Below are positions 26,111 to 34,003 of a stretch of DNA of 64,000 nucleotides, in pieces. Origin of the DNA: an uncultured bacterium (GTDB taxonomy: Bacteria > Bacillota_I > Bacilli_A > RF39 > UBA660). The stretch spans positions 22,647-86,646 of the forward strand of contig CAJMSU010000001.1 in the NCBI GenBank assembly GCA_905216155.1, written 5' to 3'. Numbering within the stretch: position 1 is the first letter of the stretch; each line of letters begins with the position of its first letter. A model generated the notes under the pieces. It was not told the DNA's origin and did not search any database. It saw only the letters and a list, made by a program, of their open reading frames with translations. The position numbers and the translations under genes are program-made.

Positions 26111-29100
26111 TATTCTACTGTTAACTCAATTCTATTTTGTTTTTTAGTATTAAGAGATATAGTATATGTTTTATCATCAATTTTAGTTTGAATCTGTGTT
26201 ATTGTTTTAAATGAATCTGTTAATTCTCCATAATCTTCTGAGTCAGTAGTTTTAGTATAAACGTACATAGAATATTTTCCTTTAGGAAGTTTTGATATAT
26301 CTATTTGTTTGTCATACCAAGCATATTCTTTTGATTTTTTATCAGTAGATGTTACTTCATAACTTCCTTTATTGGTACTTCCTAAATCATAACTGTACTG
26401 TTTATAGGTTGTTGTATTTTCTAATATAAGTTTTCTTGTTATTTTGGATTGATCATTATATGTTCCTGCATAGTTATATGATGTACCAATTAACTTAATA
26501 TTATTACCATTAAATGAAATATTTTCATAATCATTTATCATATTTCTAAATGTAGGAGAAGATGATGTTGTGATTAGTTTATCTCTAATACTTAATTGTA
26601 ATTGTTTAGACTTTAGTTGTAATAATACTTTGAAACTATATCCTTTATTATTATCTTGATTTCTTTTATCTATTTGTTTATTGAATAAATTATCAACGAT
26701 AACTTCTGTTTTATAATCATTTTTTATAGCCTTCATATATAGATTATAGTCACCATTAGGAATATTTTTTAAATTTAATTTACCTTTAAACCAAGATGTA
26801 GAATAATCTTTTCCATTTTCTTTTCCTAGATCATATGGTACATCTTTGGTCCATGAATCAATATTTATACTGTATTCTTTATCATTATCTATATTTTTTA
26901 ATACTAATTCATAACTTGGGTCATTATTATTTTGATTTAGTATTATTAAGTATCCAGATATTTCATATGATGAAGATTTTTTATCCCAAGATAGAGAGTT
27001 TAGATAAAATTCTCCATTAGCATCTTTTAATACTTTTTCAACTACTTTTACTTTTATTTCTTTTGTTGTTTTATTATTAGCACTATCTGTTACTTCATAT
27101 ATTACTTTGTATTCTCCAACTTCTTTTGTATTAACTGTTGAATCTACTACTTTTATCCTATCTGTTATATCTCCATCTTCATGATCTGTTGCTGTTACAT
27201 TATCTAATTCATTAAATTTTTGATTTACAGTAATTTCTTTATCACTGGCATTAATTACTGGACTTTGATCCTTTACTACTTCGACAATTCTTGTCTTTGT
27301 AACTTCCTGATTATAGGAATCTGTTACTTTATACGTAACTTTATACTTACCAATTTCTTTTGTATTAACTGTTGAATCTACTACTTTTACTCTATCTGTT
27401 ATATCTCCATCTTCAGGATCTGTTGCTGTTACACCGTCTAGTTCATTAAATTTATGATCTTTAGTTATAACAATATCATCTGCAATTATTTCTGGTAGAT
27501 TATTTTTAGTTACTGTTATTGTGATTGTTTTTGTTATTTCAACATTTTCCTTATCCTTTACTTTATAAGTTATGTTATATGTACCTACTTTATCTTTATC
27601 ATATGTTCCTGTTACTGATATTTGTTTAGTTAAATCACCATCTTCAGGATCTGTTGCTGTTACGCTTTCTAATAAATCTATTTCTTGTCCTTGTACAATT
27701 TCTTTATTAGAAGCATTTATTACTGGTGGTTGGTTAATATGATTGTTTTCTGTTGTTACTTTATATTCTGATTTGGTAATATATGCATTTGGTTCTTGTT
27801 TTAATATGTATCCATATGAATTACTATTATTAGATAGACTTACTGGTACTTTATACCATTCATTTCCATTAGCTGTTACTTCTTCTATTATAGGAAAGTA
27901 AGAATATGCATATTGTCCAGATATTTTATATGTTATGTTGTCTATTGGCATACTACATACCCATTCATATTGACCTTGTTTTATTGTTTGTTGTCCATAG
28001 TTACTATCTATGAATTTTATAGTATCTGCTTTTACCCAATCCTTTTGATCTGTAAAATAGTCTGATGTTATTAAGTAAGCTACTGGTTTTTTATTACTGT
28101 TATAGGCTGTTGCATAAACCATTACTAATTTATCTTTTAAAACTGTTTGTTGTTTTGAACTAGTGAGAGTTGAGTTATAATAATATGTTGCATCTTTTGT
28201 AAGTTTTGCTACTTTTGGTTTTAATAAACCATTTTTGACATATAAGTCATAATTATAGTCATAATCTTGATATTTTATTACATCTTTTGGAGCTATATAA
28301 CCATTTTTTCCATTATTTATTTTTGTTACTTGTTCTTTTTTTACATAAACAAATGAATCCCAATTGTAATCACCTATTGTTGTAATTGTATCACCATTTA
28401 TTATTTTATCACTTTGTAATTTATACCAAGTACCTTCTGAGTTAGTAATTTCCCCAGTTATTAAAACGCCATCATCTTTTTCAGGATATTTATATACTAC
28501 TTTTGATGTTCCTGTTGGACTAATGTATGCGTTAGTTGGTCCTGTTACTACTCCTAGTTGATAATAGTTATAATCTTGCATTCCTTTAGCTTTATCAAAA
28601 TTATAATAGTTAGCAGCCATTTTTTCACTCCAATAAGTATCTGATGCATATTTAACGTTCATTCCTATGTATTTATCACCAAATACTGGTCCAAAATATC
28701 TTGGATCACTTGGATCGGCATAACCATCAGTTACCCATTTGTAAGCATATTCTAATATACTGTTTGTATATGTTGGGAATTGTTTCGCATCTTGATATGG
28801 ATTTGAATCTACTGCATTAAAACCAAAGCCATTATTTTTATTTATAGCAAGATTACTTCTTCCATTCGCAGATTCATTTCTATTTAGACTTAATGATAGT
28901 ATAGCATTAGCACCATATCTTTGTTGTGCATAGTAGAAGAAGGTTCCTTGTCCATATAATCTTGATGAATTATTAATACTTTGTGTTCCATATACATTTT
29001 TTGTTATATTTAGGTTATTTCTAATATATTCATCTATATTTGTTGATGAATAAGATGTCTTTGAATGATTTGATAAAAACATATAATAGTTGTAGTATGG

Positions 29101-29829
29101 ATTATTCTTATTAACTGATGCTGATCTTGATCCCTTTTTATAATCTTTTAACATAGTTAGTCTATCTTTATAGAAGTAATGTCCATCATAACTATAATAA
29201 GTTCCATTTGATAACATTTCAGGTTTAGGACCAATAGTTGATCCTGCAGATCCAGAGTAAGTATTTTGTATTTTAGCAACATAATTATGTCTTATAGAAT
29301 CATTAACTGTATATGAACTGCTTGACTTTACCCAATTTAATGGGACTATTTCGTAAGTACCATTTTTTATCCAAGCAGATAATCCACCAATCATTACTTT
29401 TACTGATTTATTATAATTAACATCTAAAAGTGCTCCATCTACTCCTCCATATAAAGAGCCAGTATCCATATAAGTATATTGTCTAGTATTTAAATCTTTA
29501 GATTCATAAAAGTATGTAAGTGTTTCTGGATTAACACTTAAGTCTAGTAATGCGTTGTTGGCATCTGCAATTTTGGTATTTGATTTTGTTGAATCAAATA
29601 TAATTAAGTCATCAGCACCATTTGCCACCATGGCATTTTTTGCTTCATTATAGGTATTGTAGCAACCTACTTTATCAGCCACTCCATCAGTATGTGCACC
29701 AGCTAATTCATATCTTCCATTACATTTATTTCTTGATTGGTACTCTGAAGATGTTAATGCATGGATATCTTTTGGAAATATTAATATAAGAGTTATTGTC
29801 ACTAATAAAAATATATTCTTCTTTTTCAT
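26110..29829 (-). CDS. Secreted glucosaminidase (GH73-like) with SH3-like and Ig-like repeat domains
   Basis: 1239 residues with a signal peptide (basic start, hydrophobic core, cleavage near DIHA-LT). Residues about 190-445 form the glucosaminidase domain: YGQGTFFYYAQQRYGANAILSLSLNRNESANGRSN with the likely catalytic Glu, then NNGFGFNAVDSNPYQDA. It cleaves the glycan strands of peptidoglycan. SH3-like segments follow (about 455-700), then three Ig-like repeats of about 78 residues, each with ATDxEDGD (about 715-975), and two more beta-sandwich units. No sorting motif or C-terminal helix is seen, so it is held by wall-binding domains or released. GGAGGTG before ATG 29829 sets the start. It is divergent from the LCP gene. 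Confidence 0.85.
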   Translation of the reverse strand: MKKKNIFLLVTITLILIFPKDIHALTSSEYQSRNKCNGRYELAGAHTDGVADKVGCYNTYNEAKNAMVANGADDLIIFDSTKSNTKIADANNALLDLSVNPETLTYFYESKDLNTRQYTYMDTGSLYGGVDGALLDVNYNKSVKVMIGGLSAWIKNGTYEIVPLNWVKSSSSYTVNDSIRHNYVAKIQNTYSGSAGSTIGPKPEMLSNGTYYSYDGHYFYKDRLTMLKDYKKGSRSASVNKNNPYYNYYMFLSNHSKTSYSSTNIDEYIRNNLNITKNVYGTQSINNSSRLYGQGTFFYYAQQRYGANAILSLSLNRNESANGRSNLAINKNNGFGFNAVDSNPYQDAKQFPTYTNSILEYAYKWVTDGYADPSDPRYFGPVFGDKYIGMNVKYASDTYWSEKMAANYYNFDKAKGMQDYNYYQLGVVTGPTNAYISPTGTSKVVYKYPEKDDGVLITGEITNSEGTWYKLQSDKIINGDTITTIGDYNWDSFVYVKKEQVTKINNGKNGYIAPKDVIKYQDYDYNYDLYVKNGLLKPKVAKLTKDATYYYNSTLTSSKQQTVLKDKLVMVYATAYNSNKKPVAYLITSDYFTDQKDWVKADTIKFIDSNYGQQTIKQGQYEWVCSMPIDNITYKISGQYAYSYFPIIEEVTANGNEWYKVPVSLSNNSNSYGYILKQEPNAYITKSEYKVTTENNHINQPPVINASNKEIVQGQEIDLLESVTATDPEDGDLTKQISVTGTYDKDKVGTYNITYKVKDKENVEITKTITITVTKNNLPEIIADDIVITKDHKFNELDGVTATDPEDGDITDRVKVVDSTVNTKEIGKYKVTYKVTDSYNQEVTKTRIVEVVKDQSPVINASDKEITVNQKFNELDNVTATDHEDGDITDRIKVVDSTVNTKEVGEYKVIYEVTDSANNKTTKEIKVKVVEKVLKDANGEFYLNSLSWDKKSSSYEISGYLIILNQNNNDPSYELVLKNIDNDKEYSINIDSWTKDVPYDLGKENGKDYSTSWFKGKLNLKNIPNGDYNLYMKAIKNDYKTEVIVDNLFNKQIDKRNQDNNKGYSFKVLLQLKSKQLQLSIRDKLITTSSSPTFRNMINDYENISFNGNNIKLIGTSYNYAGTYNDQSKITRKLILENTTTYKQYSYDLGSTNKGSYEVTSTDKKSKEYAWYDKQIDISKLPKGKYSMYVYTKTTDSEDYGELTDSFKTITQIQTKIDDKTYTISLNTKKQNRIELTVE
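27100..27720 (-). repeat. Tandem Ig-like repeats, about 234 bp per unit
   Basis: Three coding repeats. The blocks at 27121-27216 and 27355-27450 are nearly identical in DNA over about 95 bases (offset 234 bp = 78 codons); the third near 27590-27680 is more diverged. This shows recent duplication or gene conversion between the first two. Confidence 0.85.
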
Positions 29830-29957
29830 ACATAGCACCTCCATTATCTATTCTTTCATATATATTATAAAACATATTAAGACAATATTTTATTATTTTT
29901 GATAATATTTTTATAACTTTACGCAATTTTACACCAATTTAAATATAGATAATTACC

Positions 29958-29986
29958 TTGATAAAATTATATAAATTATGTATAAT
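29958..29986 (+). promoter_or_regulatory. Consensus sigma-70 promoter of the LCP gene
   Basis: TTGATA (29958-29963) and TATAAT (29981-29986) are exactly 17 bases apart, 36 bases before the start codon, in the divergent region shared with the glucosaminidase gene. Confidence 0.82.
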
Positions 29987-30022
29987 TATAGTTGTATAAT
30001 TTAATAATTGGAGGATAGATTT

Positions 30023-32044
30023 ATGTCAAAAGATACCGATGAGTTAGAAAAGAAGCCAAAAAGAAGGTTTGTAATATTGTTTTTTTTAATTATTGCACTT
30101 ATTACTAGTCTTTTTGCAATATATGAACTTTACTTACTTAGTTCAATAGAAACTTTAATAAGATATATTATTATGGGATTTTTAGTCTTTATTGATTTGA
30201 TTTTTATATTTAAGACTAAAAGATTTTTTAAACCTTTTAAAAAGAAAAAGAAGAAAAAGAAAAAATCCAAGGGGATTATGTTAATTATTTTTATGATTTT
30301 ATATTCGCTTGTATGTGGTTTTGTTGGTGGTGCTATATTCTATGTTTATGGTGAGGTTAGTAATATAAATAAGGTGTATGTTACTTATTCATCTAGTTTA
30401 GTTACTATGAGTAAGAATAGTGCTGATAAAGTATCTGATATAAAAGATTATAAAATTGGTATATTAAAAGATAAAACTTCTCCTGAGGGGTATATTATTC
30501 CTCAAGAAATAATAAAAGAAAATAATTTGAATGATAATAATGAAATTAAAAAATATGATGACTACTCTACTATGTTAGTTGATCTATATTCTGGTGAGAT
30601 TGATGCAATGTTTACATCTAGTAGTTATGTATCTATGTTTTCATCAATTACTGGATATGAAAATATTCAAACTGATACTAAAGTTATTATTACTAAAGAT
30701 AAGAAAATGAAGAAGTCTGATGCTTCTATTAATGAGACAGCTTCTAGTGGTAAATCTATAAAGGAACCTTTTACTATATTACTTATGGGAATTGATTCTA
30801 CTGATGAGGTTTTAAGTAAAAATGCTATTGCTAATGGTGATACTTTAATTCTTGTAACATTTAATCCTAAAACTTTAAATGCTACTATGATTTCTATTCC
30901 AAGAGATAGTTATGTTCCAATTGCTTGTTGGCCTAGTAAAGATGAAAATAAAATTACTCATGCTGCTGGTTATGGTACTGATTGTATGATGAATACAATA
31001 GAGGAATACTTTGATGTTAATATTGATTATTATGCAAAAATAAACTTTAAGGGACTTGTTAAATTGGTTGATGCTGTTGGTGGTGTTGATGTTGAGGTTC
31101 CTAGAAAATTATGTACTGATGACTCTTCTCGTGGTGGACAGGTTTGTATCCAAGAAGGAAAACAACATTTAAATGGTGAGGAAGCTTTAGTTTTTGCAAG
31201 AAACAGAAAGCAACTTGCTGAGGGAGATTTTGGTAGAGCTAAACATCAACAAGAAATTGTTGTTCAACTTGTTAATAAGATGAAAGACATTACTGAGGTT
31301 TCTAAATTCATGGAAATTTTAAATACTGTATCTAATAGTATAGATACTAATTTAACTACTAAACAAATATTATCATTTTATAATATAGCTAAAGATATTG
31401 TTAAAAAGAGCTTAGCTGCTGATGATGCAGATTTAGTAAATATACAACAATTATATTTAGCTGGTAATGGACAAATGATTTATGATGAAAGAATGAGAAT
31501 GGTTTTATGGGATTATGTTCCTAATAAAAATAGTAAAAAAGATATTATTAGAGCGATGAAAGAAAACTTAGAACTTGTTGATCATAAACCTATAAAAAAA
31601 TTTAGTTTTTCAGCAAACGATCCTTATGAAAAGGAAATTATTGGTGAGGGGCCATACAAAATTAGTTATACTTATAAACTATTACCAAGTTTTATTGGTG
31701 ACAGTGAAAGTGCTGCTAGAAGTTATGCTAATGCTAATGGTATTAGAGTAACATTTAGAGGATCTGGTGGTCATGTTGTTAGTCAAAGTGTTCCTGCTAA
31801 TAAGAGAATTGATAAAATTACTGGTAGTGTTGTATTAACTCTTTCTGGTGGTACTTCAAATAATACTAATACTACAACACAAAAAAGCGATAAAAATGAA
31901 AATACATCTAAGGATACATCTAAAGATACATCTAAGGACACATCTAAGGATACATCTAAAGATACATTTGAAAAACCATCTACTCCTAGTAAAGATGATG
32001 CTACTAAACCAGGAGATGAGGGTGATACAACTGGTTCTAATTGA
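30023..32044 (+). CDS. LytR-CpsA-Psr (LCP) family protein with extra ligand-binding-like domain and PASTA-like tail
   Basis: 673 residues: three membrane helices (about 16-36, 44-64, 84-108) with a run of Lys between, a periplasmic-binding-like half domain (122-226: KIGILKDK, YSGEIDAMFTSSSYVSMF), then the LCP domain (248-420: LLMGID, LILVTFNP, SIPRDSYV, INFKGLVKLVDAVGGVDVEVP, ALVFARNR, GDFGRAKHQQEIV). LCP enzymes attach teichoic-acid-like polymers from lipid carriers to peptidoglycan outside the cell, which fits the polysaccharide locus. A PASTA-like unit (about 545-615) and KDTS repeats follow. GGAGGA lies seven bases before ATG 30023. It ends in TGA followed by TAA and a terminator. Confidence 0.92.
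   Translation: MSKDTDELEKKPKRRFVILFFLIIALITSLFAIYELYLLSSIETLIRYIIMGFLVFIDLIFIFKTKRFFKPFKKKKKKKKKSKGIMLIIFMILYSLVCGFVGGAIFYVYGEVSNINKVYVTYSSSLVTMSKNSADKVSDIKDYKIGILKDKTSPEGYIIPQEIIKENNLNDNNEIKKYDDYSTMLVDLYSGEIDAMFTSSSYVSMFSSITGYENIQTDTKVIITKDKKMKKSDASINETASSGKSIKEPFTILLMGIDSTDEVLSKNAIANGDTLILVTFNPKTLNATMISIPRDSYVPIACWPSKDENKITHAAGYGTDCMMNTIEEYFDVNIDYYAKINFKGLVKLVDAVGGVDVEVPRKLCTDDSSRGGQVCIQEGKQHLNGEEALVFARNRKQLAEGDFGRAKHQQEIVVQLVNKMKDITEVSKFMEILNTVSNSIDTNLTTKQILSFYNIAKDIVKKSLAADDADLVNIQQLYLAGNGQMIYDERMRMVLWDYVPNKNSKKDIIRAMKENLELVDHKPIKKFSFSANDPYEKEIIGEGPYKISYTYKLLPSFIGDSESAARSYANANGIRVTFRGSGGHVVSQSVPANKRIDKITGSVVLTLSGGTSNNTNTTTQKSDKNENTSKDTSKDTSKDTSKDTSKDTFEKPSTPSKDDATKPGDEGDTTGSN
31910..31970 (+). 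repeat. Coding 12-bp tandem repeat (KDTS units)
   Basis: Five copies of a 12-base unit of the form AAGGATACATCT with third-base changes, encoding KDTS each, in the hydrophilic tail of the LCP protein. Copy number is likely to vary between strains through slippage. Confidence 0.85.
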
Positions 32045-32046
32045 TA

Positions 32047-32079
32047 AAAGGAATTTAGATTATTAAATTCTTTTTTTTT
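32047..32079 (+). terminator. Terminator after the LCP gene
   Basis: GAATTTA (32051-32057) pairs with TAAATTC (32064-32070), extended by A/T and G-U pairs, and is followed by nine T. Confidence 0.85.
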
Positions 32080-32097
32080 ATACATTTGTTGGCTATC

Positions 32098-32126
32098 TTT
32101 ACAAAATTTTGTTTTTAAGATAATAT
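32098..32126 (+). promoter_or_regulatory. Sigma-70 promoter of the TetR-type gene
   Basis: TTTACA (32098-32103) and TAATAT (32121-32126) are 17 bases apart, 16 bases before the start codon. Confidence 0.65.
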
Positions 32127-32142
32127 ATAATTGGTGATTTTG

Positions 32143-32706
32143 ATGAAGAAAAAAGATGATATACGTGTTTTAAAAACAAAAAAGAAATTATATGATGGAT
32201 TATTATTTTTAATGAAGGATAATGCTTTTGAGGATATTAAAGTTTCTGATATTTGCATTGCTTCTAAAATTAATAGATCTACGTTTTATGATCATTTTAG
32301 TGATAAGTATGAGCTTTTATCTTCGCTTATAAAAGATTTGGAAATTGAACTTGCATCTTCTCTTGATGATAATAATTGTTATAAATCTGAGAAAGAATAT
32401 TATATGAAAATGATTGAGTTACTATTTGATCATATTAGTAATAATATTACTACTTATACAGCAATTGTTAAGAATAACAATAATACTATCGCTAGTGACA
32501 TATTTAGAAATACGTTAATTGCTGATGTAAAAAAACATATTAATAAAAATAGTAATACAAATTATATTCCTATAGATATTGTAACTATTTTTTATGTTAG
32601 TGCTGTTGTTAATGTATGTATTTACTATATTAGTTCTAATAATAATTATTCAAAAGATGATATCTTGAGTTATATAAATAAACTTTTACCTGATTCTTTT
32701 TATTAA
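32143..32706 (+). CDS. TetR/AcrR-family transcriptional regulator
   Basis: 187 residues. The first 55 form the TetR-type helix-turn-helix: KTKKKLYDGLLFLMKDNAFEDIKVSDICIASKINRSTFYDHFSDKYELLSSLI, with the canonical STFYDHFxDKxEL end. The remainder is a helical ligand-binding/dimer domain of the C-terminal type common in Firmicutes regulators of the DhaS-like group. GGTGA precedes ATG 32143; a TTG at 32131 is in frame but too close to the ribosome site. No operator palindrome or regulated neighbour is obvious, since it is flanked by terminators on both sides. Confidence 0.9.
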   Translation: MKKKDDIRVLKTKKKLYDGLLFLMKDNAFEDIKVSDICIASKINRSTFYDHFSDKYELLSSLIKDLEIELASSLDDNNCYKSEKEYYMKMIELLFDHISNNITTYTAIVKNNNNTIASDIFRNTLIADVKKHINKNSNTNYIPIDIVTIFYVSAVVNVCIYYISSNNNYSKDDILSYINKLLPDSFY

Positions 32707-32707
32707 A

Positions 32708-32747
32708 AATAAAGAAGTTGAATTTACTACAACTTCTTATTTTTTTA
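32708..32747 (+). terminator. Terminator after the TetR-type gene
   Basis: AAGAAGTTG (32712-32720) pairs perfectly with CAACTTCTT (32730-32738), followed by ATTTTTTTATTTT. Confidence 0.85.
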
Positions 32748-33289
32748 TTTTATTTAACTCTTCTTTATTTAATCCAGTTGATTTTCTATTATTTCTATAT
32801 CAATATTATTTTCTAGTAAGTGCTTCGCAATTTTAATTTTTTCTTTTTTTATTCCCTATTTTACACCTTTCTTAATTTCTGCTTCTTTTCCTATTTCATA
32901 ATATTCTTCTTGAAGAGCCATTTCTTTATCATAACTTTCTCCAAAATATTCATCATCCATTACTTTTTCTACTTCTTCCATATACTCTTCCATTATATTT
33001 ATACCTCCTCCTAACTCTTTAGAAGTTACTATATCTTTTTCTTTATTTAGACTTTCTTTGGTTAATTTTATTTTACTTCAAAGTTCTTCATATGTTATAT
33101 CTAGACAATATGATAAGAACTTGGCACCATACTTTATTCTATTATCATTATAAAACATTGTTTTGAACATAGTATCTGACATGATAGATGGTTTTTCTCC
33201 TTCTTTTATTTTTGTTATTTCTCACTGTCTTTTAATGATACTTCTAAATCATATAATAACTTATAATTATCATTTTTAATATTTAACAT
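32737..33289 (-). pseudogene. Decayed PD-(D/E)XK nuclease family transposase (Rpn-like) gene
   Basis: On the minus strand an ATG at 33289 with a perfect AGGAGG site opens a reading frame that is broken several times: TAA at 33217 with a frame change, TGA at 33080, TAG near 32862, and a one-base loss near 32784. Pieced together, it reads like the family: KIKEGEKPSIMSDTMFKTMFYN, a block ending IMEEYMEEVEKVMDDEYFGE, then KKEKIKIAKHLLENNID and STGLNKEELNKIKK. The central catalytic part, expected between about 33045 and 33010, is missing. Such Rpn-like proteins are nucleases linked to recombination. It is dead. The hairpin immediately upstream is shared with a second relic at 43534-43661. Confidence 0.75.
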
Positions 33290-33298
33290 ATAACCTCC

Positions 33299-33366
33299 TA
33301 TTACAAAAAAATATATTGAATAAATCTATCCAATATATTATTATCTTTTTGTTTAGGTTTTCCTTT
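33299..33366 (-). repeat. Dispersed hairpin repeat (copy A), also acts as terminator
   Basis: AATATATTG (33310-33318) pairs with CAATATATT (33331-33339). On the minus strand it is followed by TTTTTTG and lies just after the gene at 33374-34000. About 65 bases match copy B at 43621-43688 with only a few changes, although the flanking genes are unrelated. Confidence 0.75.
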
Positions 33367-33373
33367 TAATTTT

Positions 33374-34000
33374 TTATTTTAATTCAACAAGTGATAGTTT
33401 TTTTCCCTTATGCATAAATATTAAAGTTGCTTCTTTTTGATAATCAGAGAAATCATCACTTGTATATGTCCAAGATACTTTTACTTCGTATGCTTCTTTA
33501 TCTGTTGTGTCACTATATGTAAATGTTGTATTATCAATACTATCTATTGTGATTTTATCTACTGTAGGCAACTTTTGTTTTCTTTGATTATAAATATTGC
33601 TTTCTACATATTTATAGTATGTATCTTCTGCATTTTTTAAGAAATTATCCAATACAGTAGAATACACAAAATCAGTTCCACCTACATCTGTTTTTGCAGT
33701 TTTATCGTTTAATGAATAAAAATCGTAAATAAACATTTCTGATATTTTTTTTGCATACTCTTTTTCATCTACTGGATCTTTTTTTAGTATTTTTTCTAAT
33801 TCATAAAACATCTTTTTATATTCAGCACTTTTGGTATCTTTTAATTTATATCCATATCCTTTTATTTCATGAAGTACTTTTACTTCTTTTACATTATCTT
33901 TATTAAAGAATACTTTATAACTAATAAATCCTACTATTGATAGAACTATTAAAACTAATAAAGTTATTAATATTCTTTTTGGCTTTTTCTTTAAACGCAT
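33374..34000 (-). CDS. Hypothetical membrane-anchored extracellular protein
   Basis: 208 residues: a short basic N-terminus, one membrane helix (about 9-31) and an extracellular remainder rich in Lys, Asp and Tyr, ending in beta-like segments (KITIDSIDNTTFTYSDTTDKEAYEVKVSWTYT, a pattern of an NTF2-like or small conjugation/secretion-type domain). I do not recognise the family. It begins 3 bases after the LTA-synthase-like gene, with AAGGGG before ATG 34000, so it is very likely cotranscribed and may assist that enzyme. A hairpin terminator follows. Confidence 0.65.
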   Translation of the reverse strand: MRLKKKPKRILITLLVLIVLSIVGFISYKVFFNKDNVKEVKVLHEIKGYGYKLKDTKSAEYKKMFYELEKILKKDPVDEKEYAKKISEMFIYDFYSLNDKTAKTDVGGTDFVYSTVLDNFLKNAEDTYYKYVESNIYNQRKQKLPTVDKITIDSIDNTTFTYSDTTDKEAYEVKVSWTYTSDDFSDYQKEATLIFMHKGKKLSLVELK

Positions 34001-34003
34001 ATA

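Noticed and set aside
31910..31970. Possible CRISPR-like array
   Set aside because: The units are 12 bp, contiguous without spacers, and code in frame for KDTS.
31783..32085. Minus-strand frame rich in SLDV repeats
   Set aside because: It is the complement of the KDTS repeat in the LCP gene; no start signal and it would run through the LCP terminator.
32820..33014. Plus-strand frame of 64 codons rich in Phe
   Set aside because: Complement of the Lys/Glu-rich nuclease pseudogene; no ribosome site.
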